64,000 bases of DNA from Flavisolibacter ginsengisoli DSM 18119 (GCF_900129295.1 NZ_FQUU01000016.1:34551-98550); one strand, 5' to 3'. Shown: positions 9,401 to 17,886, counted from the first letter of the stretch. Numbers and translations: made by a program. Notes: generated by a model not told the origin, from the sequence alone.

Positions 9401-11638
9401 AAAGTAACCAGGTCATTAACACAAGGTGGTGGTGTTATGGAATTTGATCCGGGAATAAGTTTTACTGATAGCACAGTTTATTATTGGAGAGTTGCGCCAG
9501 TACCTGCCTCAGGTCCTTATGCATGGAATACTGCCTCTTTTATTTATTTATCCAATAGTGCACCTGGTTTTAATCAATCGCATTATTTCCAACATTTAAA
9601 ATCAAATACAGAAAATATAAGTTTGGATTCTATTTCTAGACAGTGGGGTTATAATAACAGTACAAGTGATTTATTTGTAAGAAATGGTGTATTTCCCACA
9701 GCTGCCAGCTTTGCTGTTGATTTTTCTGTGGCAATTAACGGGGATGCTTATATCCGAAGTGTTTGCGGTATATCAAATATTATTGTAAATGTTATAGATT
9801 CCCGCACATTTCAGCCCTGGGTAAACGCGCCGACCGGGTCTAGTAGATTTGGCAGTGATGTTGTCTGTGGGGATAGCAGGATATATAATTTTCAATTCAA
9901 TATACTTGATACGAATAAAAGAAGAAAGCTTGTTGAATTTTTAGATTTAATTCCAAAAGGATTTTATGTAATAGTTAAAAATACTTCAGGAACTGAGATG
10001 GGAAGTAATACATATCCAGATACCTGGAAAAAAGATACCACGTATTTAGGCATGGGAAATAGTATTTATCATCGGTTATATAATCAAGGGTTTAAGGATA
10101 TTGATTCTTTCAACAGACCAAGAGCATGGATATTTATTTATAAAAAAGATGATGCAATTGAATTTCAGCCGAAGTATTCTTTTAGTGATGGTCTATATGA
10201 TAAAATTACTTTGGCAGCAACGTGTAATACAAAAGATACCATTGGGTATATTACTTCTCCTCGATTTGGACCTGCTAAGGCATGGAAGCAATTAGTTTGG
10301 GCAGGACTGGTAACAGATTCTGTACCTGGTGATGATCCTGTTATTGATATTGTGGGAATCAAACAAACGGGGGAAGCAGATACATTGTTTAAACATATTG
10401 ATCTGAATCAAAAATCATTTGACATTTCCAGTGTTAACGCTAAACAATATCCATTCCTGGAATTACACATGCGGAATATAGATACAATAAACTATACTCC
10501 TTTTCAATTAAAGTATTGGCGAATATTAAATGATCCAGCTCCTGAGGGTGCTGTAGCTCCAAATATTTTTTATAGTATGTCTGATACTTTAGATGTTGCA
10601 GAACCATTAAATTTTAAAGTAGCCTTTAAAAATGTTAGCGAAGTAAATTTTTCTGATAGTATTATGATCAAGGCTTCCATTACTGATAAGAATAATGTAA
10701 TACATACATTGCCTGTGTGGAAACAAAAAGCATTGATGAAAAATGACACCTTACTTATTAGTAATCCAATAGATACAAGGAAGTTAACGGGAAATAATTC
10801 GGTTTTTGTTGAAGTAAATCCAGATAATGATCAGCCGGAACAGTATCATTTCAATAATGTTTTTTATAAAGCATTTTATGTTCGTCCTGACACTATCAAT
10901 CCTGTAATGGATGTAACATTTGATAATGTGCATATTCTAAATCATGATATTGTTTCAGCGCGGCCCGATATCGTCATTAAGTTAAAGGATGAGGCTAAAT
11001 GGTTTTTGCTGAGTGATACTTCTACTATGAAGATACAGGTACGTTTTCCGGATGGTCATTTGGAAGATTACAATTTTGGCGGGAACACAATTCAATTTAC
11101 CCCTGCGCAACAAGCTCATAGTACTAATAATGTAGCCACTCTCACCATGAAGCCTTTCTTTGACCAGGATGGAGATTATGAACTCCTGGTTACAGGTAAG
11201 GATATGAGCCAGAACCAGGCAGGTGCCTTACAATACAGAGTATCGTTCCAGGTTTTCAATAAGGCGATGATATCAAATATGTTGAATTACCCAAATCCAT
11301 TCACTACATCAACTGCATTTGTTTTTACAATAACTGGAAGTGAAGTACCTCAGAATATAAAAATTCAAATATTAACTGTTACGGGCAAAATTGTCAGGGA
11401 GATCACAAAAGACGAATTAGGTCCGCTAAGAGTTGGTCGAAATATTACAGAGTTCAAATGGGATGGAACCGATAAATATGGTGGAAAACTGGGTAACGGA
11501 ATTTATTTATATCGGGTAGTGACTAACTTAAATGGAAAGGCATTAGATAAATTTGATCAGTTGGATGCTAGCGGAAAAGCTTATGATTTAAACAAGTATT
11601 TCAATAAAGGATATGGGAAAATGTATTTAATGAGATAA
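6476..11638 (+). CDS. porU2: C25 (gingipain-type) peptidase, putative type IX secretion sortase PorU2
   Basis: This very large secreted protein (1720 aa) has a signal peptide (MKKFLFGLLITCSFMAKAQ). A C25 peptidase domain lies in the middle third. The catalytic His is in TYFGHSSAS (H661) and the catalytic Cys in IGLGCNAGNF (C691), about 30 residues apart as expected for the family. Long beta-rich, Ig-like regions follow. The C-terminus from about residue 1600 (LNYPNPFTTST, then TGKIVREI, WDGTDKYGGKLGNGIYLYRV) is a FlgD/T9SS CTD-like fold. PorU-type enzymes cleave the sorting domain of type IX cargo and join it to surface lipopolysaccharide. Canonical PorU is roughly 1100-1200 aa, so this is an enlarged paralogue. 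It is likely cotranscribed with the PorV-like gene 26 bp upstream. Confidence 0.8.
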   Translation: MKKFLFGLLITCSFMAKAQVYNNEWIQGFSKSYYKFKIGKDGLFRISKALLDSAGLGTTPAEEFQLWRNGVQVPIYTSVATGPLPAGAYIEFWGQMNDGIPDKQLYRHPEYQVDDKWSLSTDTSTYFLTSNNVIGNNLRIVDDNNNVSGTTLPVEPYFLYTAARHFKDKINNGKAVNVGENLYSSSYDKCEGWSSADIVTSASTNGITYGNNTSTLNNLFVYTGAGAPSPSFKIAISGNANYLRRYTASINGDSVIGNQFIEYTSVIDSTTFNISSIASSNASINVKNIAFVECPTDLPCQTDRIVIHKYELTYPRQFNFGGASNFEFSLPASSSGYNLQISNFVFGSTLPVLYDLSNKRRYIADVTSSPLLKFVLPASDIFRRLVLVSEDASNINAVSGMQSVVFKDYSKADQVGDYLIISHPYLFNGSNGNPVEDYRAYRSSVPGGSFNAKIYLSDELIDQFAFGIKKHPLGIRNFIRFARNTFPVMPKHVFLIGSGVYYVQQKAYENSTDPTIKSNLDRLNLVPTFGWPASDILLTAEPGSSIPEIPIGRLSVVYPQEVTVYLNKVKEYEQAQANQSPSSDRKWMKNVVHIVGASDDNLGHILAQSMEGFRKIIIDTLYGAKVSTFSKSSADAVQQLSSQDLSDLINNGTSLITYFGHSSASTLEFNLDNPENYSNQGKYPLFIGLGCNAGNFFSYNPTRFITKETLSEKYVLYPNRGTIGFISSTHFGIVQYLDIWNSRAYKRISNTSYGKSIGEIMKKTAEDVFSAQSQEDFYARANVEESELHGDPAITINSPPKADYVIEDQMVKVTPGFVSVADATFKVDIKTLNIGKAVKDNIIIEIKRQFPDQSIVVVRRDSIFKSSERTLSNFSRFEDSISLTIPIDPVHDKGLNKLIVTVDPDNAVDELFETNNSVTKEVMIYEDEARPVYPYNYAIINKNNIKMYASTANPFSVSKEYRMEMDTTELFNSPFKVTRSLTQGGGVMEFDPGISFTDSTVYYWRVAPVPASGPYAWNTASFIYLSNSAPGFNQSHYFQHLKSNTENISLDSISRQWGYNNSTSDLFVRNGVFPTAASFAVDFSVAINGDAYIRSVCGISNIIVNVIDSRTFQPWVNAPTGSSRFGSDVVCGDSRIYNFQFNILDTNKRRKLVEFLDLIPKGFYVIVKNTSGTEMGSNTYPDTWKKDTTYLGMGNSIYHRLYNQGFKDIDSFNRPRAWIFIYKKDDAIEFQPKYSFSDGLYDKITLAATCNTKDTIGYITSPRFGPAKAWKQLVWAGLVTDSVPGDDPVIDIVGIKQTGEADTLFKHIDLNQKSFDISSVNAKQYPFLELHMRNIDTINYTPFQLKYWRILNDPAPEGAVAPNIFYSMSDTLDVAEPLNFKVAFKNVSEVNFSDSIMIKASITDKNNVIHTLPVWKQKALMKNDTLLISNPIDTRKLTGNNSVFVEVNPDNDQPEQYHFNNVFYKAFYVRPDTINPVMDVTFDNVHILNHDIVSARPDIVIKLKDEAKWFLLSDTSTMKIQVRFPDGHLEDYNFGGNTIQFTPAQQAHSTNNVATLTMKPFFDQDGDYELLVTGKDMSQNQAGALQYRVSFQVFNKAMISNMLNYPNPFTTSTAFVFTITGSEVPQNIKIQILTVTGKIVREITKDELGPLRVGRNITEFKWDGTDKYGGKLGNGIYLYRVVTNLNGKALDKFDQLDASGKAYDLNKYFNKGYGKMYLMR

Positions 11639-11717
11639 CAGTGTAAAAAGGAGATAAAAGTAATTTAAAGAATATGTTTAAGTTATTATAAGGTGCATTT
11701 TAAATAACTGTAATAAT

Positions 11718-13166
11718 ATGCATTTCAGGATTTATGAGAGTAAGTTTTTTTCTATACCCATATTTTTTGTCCTGCTTCCTGTTTTTTTTGTTTTACATGG
11801 ATATTCGGAAAATTTGTTATTGATTAATTTTAATGACATGCTGCTATTGATGCTATTTTATATAGCGTTAGAGGCTTGTCTTTTTCTTGTATATCTCAGA
11901 ATTTATAAGAATTCTTTTAAGTCAGCATTGGCTGTATTCTTAAGCTTTAGCATTTATTTTTTCTTTGGAGCTTTTCATGATTTAGTAAAATCATTTGTAA
12001 ACAATTTCTTATCCAGTTATACTTTTTTGCTGATTTTACCCACTCTATCATTTTTATTTTCCCTTATTTATTTAAAGCAAAGAGGGTTTTCTAAGAAACT
12101 CGCAGTTTATTTGAATTTTCTATTCATTTTTTTAATTTTTACAGACATTGGAATAATTATATTCAAGGTTATTAATTATGATGATAAAGAGTTTTCAATC
12201 TCGACGTCTTCAACAAATAAAAAACCGAATATTTATTTAATTGTTGTTGATGAATATGCTGGAGAAGATCAATTAAAAAGCACTTTCCATTGTGAAAACC
12301 ATCTTTTTTTTAATGCATTAAGTGCACTGAATTTTTCTGTTATCAAATACTCCAAAAGTAATTATAGTTCTACTCCATTTTCAATTGCTTCCTTAATGTC
12401 AATGTCATTTCACAATGAACTAAGCAATTTCGAATATACAGATGAAAATTTAAAATATTGCTTTACGAAAATTTCAAAAAGCAATGTTGTATCCGGCCTT
12501 AAAAGTGCCGGATACCAATTTTTTAATTACTCGATTTTTGATATTGAAGGGGAAAATTCTCTAATCAACAAAACGTTTTTGAAATCCGGAACGCAGCTTA
12601 TTACCTCGCAAACATTGTGGAACAGGGTTAAAAGAGACTTATATGAAAATTTTGTATTCAGGTATATGCGTAATACTTCTTTGTATAAGCATTTAATCAT
12701 GAAAGATTATTATAACAATGAACTATTGTATGATAGAACGGCTCAGGCAATCAAACATTCCGGCAACCCCAAATTCGTTTATACTCATCTGCTAATGCCT
12801 CATTTCCCATATTACTTTAATCCGGATGGAAAATTAAATTCTATAGAAAAATTAGGTCCAGAAAATTTGAAAAATAAGTCATTATACTTGGGGTATTTGC
12901 AATATGCAAACAAAAAAATACTTGATCTATTGAATAAACTCATAAGTGAAGATAAGAATGCTATTGTAGTACTTTTAAGTGACCATGGTTATAGATATGC
13001 TAATGATGGAAATATGATTTATTCAAATCTCTTAGCAATTTATGATATGCAACATTATATTTCGGATATTGAATCTTTACATTCTAATGTGAATGTTTTT
13101 AGATTGCTTTTTAATTCTTTATTTAAGACAAATCTTAAACTTCTGCCCGACAAGAATTTTAAATAA
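11718..13166 (+). CDS. Membrane-anchored sulfatase/LTA-synthase-fold hydrolase
   Basis: The 482-residue protein has about five N-terminal transmembrane helices (residues ~10-155), then a periplasmic alkaline-phosphatase-superfamily domain. Recognisable parts are the metal-binding strand NIYLIVVDEYAG, a Ser/Thr-rich nucleophile region around YSSTPFSIASLM, and the metal site LLSDHGYRY near the C-terminus. Relatives include lipoteichoic acid synthases and phosphoethanolamine transferases, so a role in transferring a phospho-group to an envelope glycan is plausible but not shown. The two following minus-strand genes are also membrane-envelope genes. No T9SS tail is present. Confidence 0.75.
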   Translation: MHFRIYESKFFSIPIFFVLLPVFFVLHGYSENLLLINFNDMLLLMLFYIALEACLFLVYLRIYKNSFKSALAVFLSFSIYFFFGAFHDLVKSFVNNFLSSYTFLLILPTLSFLFSLIYLKQRGFSKKLAVYLNFLFIFLIFTDIGIIIFKVINYDDKEFSISTSSTNKKPNIYLIVVDEYAGEDQLKSTFHCENHLFFNALSALNFSVIKYSKSNYSSTPFSIASLMSMSFHNELSNFEYTDENLKYCFTKISKSNVVSGLKSAGYQFFNYSIFDIEGENSLINKTFLKSGTQLITSQTLWNRVKRDLYENFVFRYMRNTSLYKHLIMKDYYNNELLYDRTAQAIKHSGNPKFVYTHLLMPHFPYYFNPDGKLNSIEKLGPENLKNKSLYLGYLQYANKKILDLLNKLISEDKNAIVVLLSDHGYRYANDGNMIYSNLLAIYDMQHYISDIESLHSNVNVFRLLFNSLFKTNLKLLPDKNFK

Positions 13167-13182
13167 ATTGAATTGTTCTTAA

Positions 13183-14310
13183 CTATTCAGGCTTTCCTTT
13201 TAGCACAAACGAAACAAGTAGTAATATAAATGAAAGTATGGATAACAGGAATCTATTGTGCCATTCATCACAGGAAAGCATTGCAGTACTCATTATTAGA
13301 AAAATATTGAATAGCAGGTATATGGTTTCCGGAACAATATTTTTAACCAATTTTCTCAAGCCAAATAAAATAAATAGGTAACTAGTATAAAAATATATTC
13401 CTATAAATATATTATGTAGAGGTGAATAGTATTCCCTTGCTGCACCCCAAAAGGCAATTAGTCTCTTACTGGCCAGGTTAAAGAACAATGAAGAATGATT
13501 GGTAATTATGTACCATAATCCTTCCATAGGACTTTTATTTACAGGAATATTAATTGCATTTGAAGTTTGTAATGATGGAACTCCGCAAAGTATCATCTCT
13601 TTAGAATAGGGAAGTAAATAATCCAGCTCTCCACCTGAACTTAATGCAAAGTTTAACAGGTAATATAAAGAAAGCAAGCCAGCAGCAAAAAATATAGAGA
13701 GTAATACCAAAGCTTTTTTCCTGTAAAATTTAAATATGCAAAAAGCTATAGTTGATGGAATAAAAAATAAGCCGGTAGGCCGTGTAAAATATAATATGGC
13801 CATTCCAAAAATTAGTAAACAAATGTATTTTAAAGAAAGCTTATTGATGGAGAAGAGCAGGAAAGTATAAATAATTACAAAGCTAAAGTATAAGGATTCC
13901 GTAAATAGATACAAGTCATATATTTCATAATAAATCATGCAAATCAATAAGGCTGTCATAACAAATGCCTTAAAATGACTTCTTGTAAAGTGAAGATTTA
14001 ATTTATAAAACAATGCCATGGAAGTTGCATTAAATATTAGCTGAATAATTACAATCAGAACAGGAAAAGTATGAGTTGATTTACTTAACGCAATCAATAG
14101 GATTTGGATGGAATAGAAAATAAAATTGGGAGATGCATAATGTCTGTTTATTAAAAAAAAATCTGCCTGTTCAATATATTTTTTAGATTCAAAATCAGTT
14201 ACAATTCCAGAACGCCAAAATAATATTAGGTGTACGATTAGCCATAAAATCCCCAGCAGCAGTAGGCTCTTTTTAACAGTGAACCATTTTTCGATGTTTT
14301 TGATTTCCAT
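13183..14310 (-). CDS. Polytopic membrane protein, possible GT-C glycosyltransferase
   Basis: This 375-residue protein has about ten hydrophobic segments. After the first helix comes a periplasmic loop with acidic residues (TDFESKKYIEQADFF). That is the position where GT-C enzymes (ArnT/PMT-like, using lipid-linked sugars) carry their catalytic Asp/Glu. No other signature is clear, so an unrelated integral membrane protein remains possible. It lies 37 bp upstream of an acyltransferase-3 gene on the complementary strand order and is probably cotranscribed after it. Codon use is AT-rich like its neighbours. Confidence 0.55.
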   Translation of the reverse strand: MEIKNIEKWFTVKKSLLLLGILWLIVHLILFWRSGIVTDFESKKYIEQADFFLINRHYASPNFIFYSIQILLIALSKSTHTFPVLIVIIQLIFNATSMALFYKLNLHFTRSHFKAFVMTALLICMIYYEIYDLYLFTESLYFSFVIIYTFLLFSINKLSLKYICLLIFGMAILYFTRPTGLFFIPSTIAFCIFKFYRKKALVLLSIFFAAGLLSLYYLLNFALSSGGELDYLLPYSKEMILCGVPSLQTSNAINIPVNKSPMEGLWYIITNHSSLFFNLASKRLIAFWGAAREYYSPLHNIFIGIYFYTSYLFILFGLRKLVKNIVPETIYLLFNIFLIMSTAMLSCDEWHNRFLLSILSFILLLVSFVLKGKPE

Positions 14311-14347
14311 TAGTAAGGACGTAAATGTGAATTGGTTTTATTGAATT

Positions 14348-15448
14348 TTAATGAAAATATTTTTTAAGAGCTAATATTGGTTTTTCCAATACGTAAAAGC
14401 TGGCAATACTAAGCAGAATGGTGGTCAATAAGCTTATTATTGAAATCGATAAGGTTGATTTAAATATAGATGGTAATAAGTTAAATGAAATATTTGAAAA
14501 TAAATAGGCGATGACTAAGTATACTGGAATATGGAATACGTAAAGACCATATGAAATCTTGCCCAGGAAACTAAAAATTTGCAGGTTTTTTACTAATGAG
14601 CTGAATTTTGTTTCATTAGTAACCAGTAAATAAATGATACATCCAAAGAATGCTGCAGTTATACTATATCCAACAGTTGAAAATATATTATTGTCATGTT
14701 CAACATTTCCAAATATTAATAAACTTGAAATAATTAAAGCAATAAAAATTAAAAAAATAAATTTAATCAAAGTGGGTGGGAATATTTTACCTTGTTTTAA
14801 TTGAATAGATATAACGCAACCTATAAGTAAGCTATCCATTCTTGCAAAAGTATTATAGTATAAACCATTTGAGTTTTGAGGATATAAAACCCAAATTAAT
14901 ATTCGTAGGACAAAGGCACTAAATATCAAAATAGATATAAAATATTTTAAGGATTTAAGTGACTTAAATAAAAAAATAACTAAAGGCCAAAAAATATAAA
15001 ATTGTTCTTCTATAGCTAATGACCAAAAATGTAATAGATAAGGTTCAGGTGGTTTGCCTTTCCAAATCACAAGCCAGTTTTGCATGCATAACCAATACCA
15101 AATTTGATTTTGATTGTAATAGGTTAACGTAGAATCAGGTGATTTGTCTGAAAAAAGTAATGGTGAATTAATGAAAAATATAAATAAAACCAAATAGTAT
15201 ACTGGTAATATTCTTAATATACGTTTAATATAAAAGTTGGAAAAATAATAAGGATTTTCTTTTGTGTGCAAAAGAATATTTGTTATTAGAAAACCCGAAA
15301 GCACGAAAAATAAATCAACTCCTACCCATCCTAAACGAAAAAGACTGAAATGCCAAAAGAGATGATAAAGTAGTACAATGGAAATTGCAAAACCTCTTGC
15401 AAGATTGAGTGTAGGATAATACACCCTTGAAGCAATTTGTTCATGCAT
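14348..15448 (-). CDS. Acyltransferase family 3 (OafA/YrhL-type)
   Basis: This is a 366-residue integral membrane protein with about ten transmembrane helices. The N-terminus (LNLARGFAISIVLLYHLFWH) carries the family's invariant histidine in the first helices. The central motif LHFWSLAIEEQFYIFWP is diagnostic of acyltransferase 3. Such proteins O-acetylate surface polysaccharide or LPS using acyl donors from the cytoplasm. The next gene on the same strand is a polytopic possible glycosyltransferase, consistent with a surface-glycan role. The start MHEQIASRVYYP fits typical family N-termini. Acceptor unknown. Confidence 0.88.
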   Translation of the reverse strand: MHEQIASRVYYPTLNLARGFAISIVLLYHLFWHFSLFRLGWVGVDLFFVLSGFLITNILLHTKENPYYFSNFYIKRILRILPVYYLVLFIFFINSPLLFSDKSPDSTLTYYNQNQIWYWLCMQNWLVIWKGKPPEPYLLHFWSLAIEEQFYIFWPLVIFLFKSLKSLKYFISILIFSAFVLRILIWVLYPQNSNGLYYNTFARMDSLLIGCVISIQLKQGKIFPPTLIKFIFLIFIALIISSLLIFGNVEHDNNIFSTVGYSITAAFFGCIIYLLVTNETKFSSLVKNLQIFSFLGKISYGLYVFHIPVYLVIAYLFSNISFNLLPSIFKSTLSISIISLLTTILLSIASFYVLEKPILALKKYFH

Positions 15449-15502
15449 GTAGCAAATTCTAGTGGATTATGTAAAACTTAATACCTAGAGTACTGGGATA
15501 AT

Positions 15503-16093
15503 TCAATCTTTCAGATTTATTTTCCGAAGAAAATATTTTCCAATCATATCAAATTCGAGATTGGCCTTATCTTTTTCCTTTAAATACTGAAGGTTGGTAT
15601 GTTCATAGGTATATGGAATTATAGCGACTTTGAAAGAGTTCTTCTTTACCTCAAATGCAGTTAAGCTAATCCCATTTATACAAATCGACCCTTTTTCGAT
15701 AATCAAGGGAGCAAACTTTTTAGAATAGGTAAATTCAAACACAAAGCTTCCTGTTTTGTCCTTGATATTTTTGCAAATACCCGTTGTATCCACATGACCC
15801 TGAACGAAATGCCCATCCATCCTGCTAGAAAGTAATAGGCTTCTTTCAAGGTTGATTATACTTCCTGGAGCCCAGCCATTCAATTCAGTTTTTTCTAAAG
15901 TTTCTTCAACAGCGGTTACTTTGTGGCGATCAGCCTCAATTTCTTCCACAGTAAGGCAGACACCATTGTGTGAAACACTTTGATCTACTTTAAGGTCTGC
16001 TGAAATAGCGGATTTTATCCAAAAGCTTTTGTTTGTACCTGAAGCAGTAATGTCTGTTATTATACCTGTGCTTTCAATAATGCCTGTAAACAT
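15503..16093 (-). CDS. ribE: Riboflavin synthase, alpha subunit
   Basis: This enzyme dismutates two molecules of 6,7-dimethyl-8-ribityllumazine to riboflavin and an aminopyrimidine. The 196-residue protein starts with the hallmark MFTGIIESTG. It contains the two homologous lumazine-binding repeats (about 1-95 and 96-190), with SVSHNGVCLTV in the first and KGSICINGISLTAF in the second. Length is normal. No FMN riboswitch is visible in the ~100 bp to the divergent rpsU. Other rib genes are not in the window. Confidence 0.96.
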   Translation of the reverse strand: MFTGIIESTGIITDITASGTNKSFWIKSAISADLKVDQSVSHNGVCLTVEEIEADRHKVTAVEETLEKTELNGWAPGSIINLERSLLLSSRMDGHFVQGHVDTTGICKNIKDKTGSFVFEFTYSKKFAPLIIEKGSICINGISLTAFEVKKNSFKVAIIPYTYEHTNLQYLKEKDKANLEFDMIGKYFLRKINLKD

Positions 16094-16125
16094 GAGGTAA
16101 AATTCGGTAGTTTTTGCATTTTATT

Positions 16126-16157
16126 TTGGAATAAAACCTTTTTGAACCTTATCTTTG
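16126..16157 (+). promoter_or_regulatory. Promoter of rpsU-xerC-raiA
   Basis: TTG (16126-16128) followed after 21 bp by TATCTTTG (16150-16157) fits the Bacteroidota TTG-N17-23-TAnnTTTG promoter. The predicted transcript starts near 16161, giving a leader of about 30 nt for rpsU. Confidence 0.7.
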
Positions 16158-16175
16158 CCCACCCTAAAACAATTT

Positions 16176-16184
16176 AAAGGAGGT
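16176..16184 (+). promoter_or_regulatory. Perfect Shine-Dalgarno sequence of rpsU
   Basis: AAAGGAGGT ends 7 nt before the rpsU ATG and is complementary to the 16S anti-SD end over its whole length. I saw no comparable site before any other gene in the window. In Bacteroidota the anti-SD is normally hidden by a pocket that includes bS21. A strong SD on the bS21 gene itself therefore fits the autoregulation described for Flavobacterium. Confidence 0.85.
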
Positions 16185-16191
16185 ATATAGC

Positions 16192-16389
16192 ATGCTTATT
16201 ATAGATTCAAAGGACTGCGAAAACATAGATAAAGCTTTAAAGAAATATAAAAAGAAATTTGAAAAAGCTAAGATCTTGTTGCAGTTACGTGAAAGGCAGT
16301 CTTTCACCAAGCCTTCTGTTGAACGCAGGAATCAGGTATTGAAGGCAGTTTACAAGCAGAAAATAGCTAGCGGAAAGATCGAAGCTTAA
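16192..16389 (+). CDS. rpsU: 30S ribosomal protein bS21
   Basis: This 65-residue, Lys/Arg-rich protein has the bS21 features: a short strand (MLIIDSKD), then helices with KALKKYKKKFEKA and the LRERQSFTKPSVERR core. bS21 sits on the 30S platform next to the anti-Shine-Dalgarno end of 16S rRNA. In Bacteroidota it helps hold that end away from mRNA. The gene heads rpsU-xerC-raiA. It has its own promoter and the only strong SD in the window, so translation of this gene probably rises when ribosomes lacking bS21 accumulate. Confidence 0.95.
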   Translation: MLIIDSKDCENIDKALKKYKKKFEKAKILLQLRERQSFTKPSVERRNQVLKAVYKQKIASGKIEA

Positions 16390-16402
16390 TTTAAGCTTTT
16401 AC
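16382..16402 (+). terminator. Hairpin at the rpsU stop codon
   Basis: AAGCTTAA (16382-16389) and TTAAGCTT (16391-16398) form a near-palindrome overlapping the rpsU stop, followed by Ts. With a one-base loop only the outer pairs can form, so it is a weak candidate. Confidence 0.35.
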
Positions 16403-16416
16403 CTCTTCAATATATT

Positions 16417-16454
16417 ATAGCTGCAAGGTATTTTGTACTTTGCAGCTATTGTTT
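16417..16454 (+). terminator. Hairpin between rpsU and xerC (terminator/attenuator)
   Basis: A 14-bp stem (16417-16430 with 16436-16449, one G-T pair, loop TTTTG) is followed by TGTTTT and ends 7 bp before the xerC ATG. It could reduce readthrough from rpsU into xerC. Confidence 0.6.
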
Positions 16455-16455
16455 T

Positions 16456-17355
16456 ATGCATATACCTCATCCAATCTTCCAACCTTTTATAGATTACCTT
16501 AAATATGAAAAAAGGTATTCTCAGCATACAATTGTTTCCTACCAAACGGATCTTATATCATTTAATGATTATATTATTATGCAGTATGGAGAAACTCAAT
16601 TGAGTTCCTTATCTCACATATACATAAGAACCTGGTTAGCTTCATTAAAGGATGAAGGACTTTCAGAACGTTCAATAAACAGGAAAATATCAAGTTTAAA
16701 ATCTTTTTTTAAATACTATCTTAAAAGGGGAGTGATCACTCAAAATCCAATGGGAAAGGTAATATCGCCTAAGAGTCAAAAGCGTTTACCTGTATTTATT
16801 AGAGATAAGGAAATTAATACCCTTTTACAACACGTTGAATTTCCAAATAATTGGTCAGGAAAAACAGAAAGGTTGTTATTGACCGTTTTTTACGATACTG
16901 GTATGAGGTTAAGTGAGCTGATCAATCTCAATAGAAGCCAGGTTAATTTTGCCAACCATTCTTTGAAGGTTTTGGGAAAGGGTAATAAAGAACGGATCAT
17001 CCCAATAAGCCCTGAATTGGCTTCCTCAATTAAAGACTATATCCATGATTCAGATACGAATTACCCAGATTTTCCAAAGGATTTTCTTTTACATGATGAA
17101 AAGGGTAAACAATTAAGGCCACGTAAGGTATATACAATTGTCAACAAGTATCTAAGCTTAGTAACTACAGCTGAGAAGCGAAGTCCCCATATTTTACGAC
17201 ACAGTTTTGCCACTCATATGATGAACAACGGAGCAGATTTGAATGCAGTAAAAGAATTGCTTGGCCATTCCAGTTTAGCAGCAACCCAGGTTTATACACA
17301 TAATACTATAGAGAAGCTAAAAGAGATATATAAAAAGTCCCATCCAAAAGCATAA
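16456..17355 (+). CDS. xerC: Tyrosine recombinase XerC/XerD type
   Basis: This 299-residue protein has an N-terminal SAM-like DNA-binding domain (1-95, KYEKRYSQHTIVSYQTDL) and a C-terminal catalytic domain. The catalytic set is complete: Arg in DTGMRLSEL, Lys in GKGNKER, His-x-x-Arg in PHILRHSF, His in LLGHSS and the Tyr nucleophile in TQVYTH. Xer recombinases resolve chromosome dimers at dif together with FtsK. The rpsU-xerC-raiA order is common in Bacteroidota. It lacks the extra helix insertion that marks integron integrases. I cannot separate XerC from XerD by sequence alone. Confidence 0.88.
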   Translation: MHIPHPIFQPFIDYLKYEKRYSQHTIVSYQTDLISFNDYIIMQYGETQLSSLSHIYIRTWLASLKDEGLSERSINRKISSLKSFFKYYLKRGVITQNPMGKVISPKSQKRLPVFIRDKEINTLLQHVEFPNNWSGKTERLLLTVFYDTGMRLSELINLNRSQVNFANHSLKVLGKGNKERIIPISPELASSIKDYIHDSDTNYPDFPKDFLLHDEKGKQLRPRKVYTIVNKYLSLVTTAEKRSPHILRHSFATHMMNNGADLNAVKELLGHSSLAATQVYTHNTIEKLKEIYKKSHPKA

Positions 17356-17488
17356 AATTGACAGGCGTCATTAAAATAAAAGGATTTTCTTCTTGGTAAA
17401 AAATGGGTTATGTTTTAACTTCATACCGGACCAAAAACCAAAAGAAGTAGTTCTTTGAAACATTTTTTCACAGCTTAAATCAATTTCT

Positions 17489-17788
17489 ATGATTGTTCAT
17501 GTTCAAGCAATTCATTTTGATGCAGACAGCAAACTGATAGATTATGTAACCAAGAAAATTGAGAAGTTACAGCAATACCATGACCGGATCATCAAAGTGG
17601 ATGTTTTTCTGATCCTAGATAATGTAGTCCATACAATTAAAGATAAGATTGCAGAAATAAGGGTACATGTTCCAAAATCAGATTTTTTTGTAAAAACAAC
17701 AAGCAAGTCATTTGAGGCTTCTTTTGACGAAGCATTGGAAGCAATTGTGCAACAAATAAAAAAGAAAAAAGAAAAGCAAGCTGCTTAA
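17489..17788 (+). CDS. raiA: Ribosome hibernation-promoting factor, short HPF/RaiA family
   Basis: This 99-residue protein has the beta-alpha-beta-beta-beta-alpha pattern of HPF/YfiA: VHVQAIHFDADSKLIDYVTKKIEKL, then KVDVFLIL, and a C-terminal helix ending in a Lys-rich tail (QIKKKKEKQ). The family binds the 30S decoding region and tRNA/mRNA channel in stationary phase and blocks translation. It lies 133 bp after xerC, with no separate promoter that I can identify. A strong terminator begins 6 bp after its stop, so it ends the rpsU-xerC-raiA unit. Confidence 0.9.
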   Translation: MIVHVQAIHFDADSKLIDYVTKKIEKLQQYHDRIIKVDVFLILDNVVHTIKDKIAEIRVHVPKSDFFVKTTSKSFEASFDEALEAIVQQIKKKKEKQAA

Positions 17789-17793
17789 ATTAT

Positions 17794-17820
17794 AAAGACC
17801 CCGGTTACCCCGGGGTCTTT
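17794..17820 (+). terminator. Intrinsic terminator after raiA
   Basis: AAAGACCCCGG (17794-17804) pairs perfectly with CCGGGGTCTTT (17810-17820) around a 5-nt loop. Confidence 0.9.
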
Positions 17821-17878
17821 TATTTTCAGATAATACAATTTTTTTCTCATCAATATTTTTTCAATTGTCATTTTCCTT

Positions 17879-17886
17879 TACCTTTG
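17879..17886 (+). promoter_or_regulatory. Putative -7 element of the tRNA-tuf cluster
   Basis: TACCTTTG matches TAnnTTTG 45 bp upstream of tRNA-Thr. The nearest TTG (17865-17867) is only 11 bp away, so the -33 partner is unclear. Confidence 0.45.

Noticed and set aside
16456..17355. Tyrosine recombinase as the integrase of the cassette array
   Set aside because: It has the standard Xer length, lacks the integron-specific insertion, and sits in the conserved rpsU-xerC-raiA order 33 kb away.
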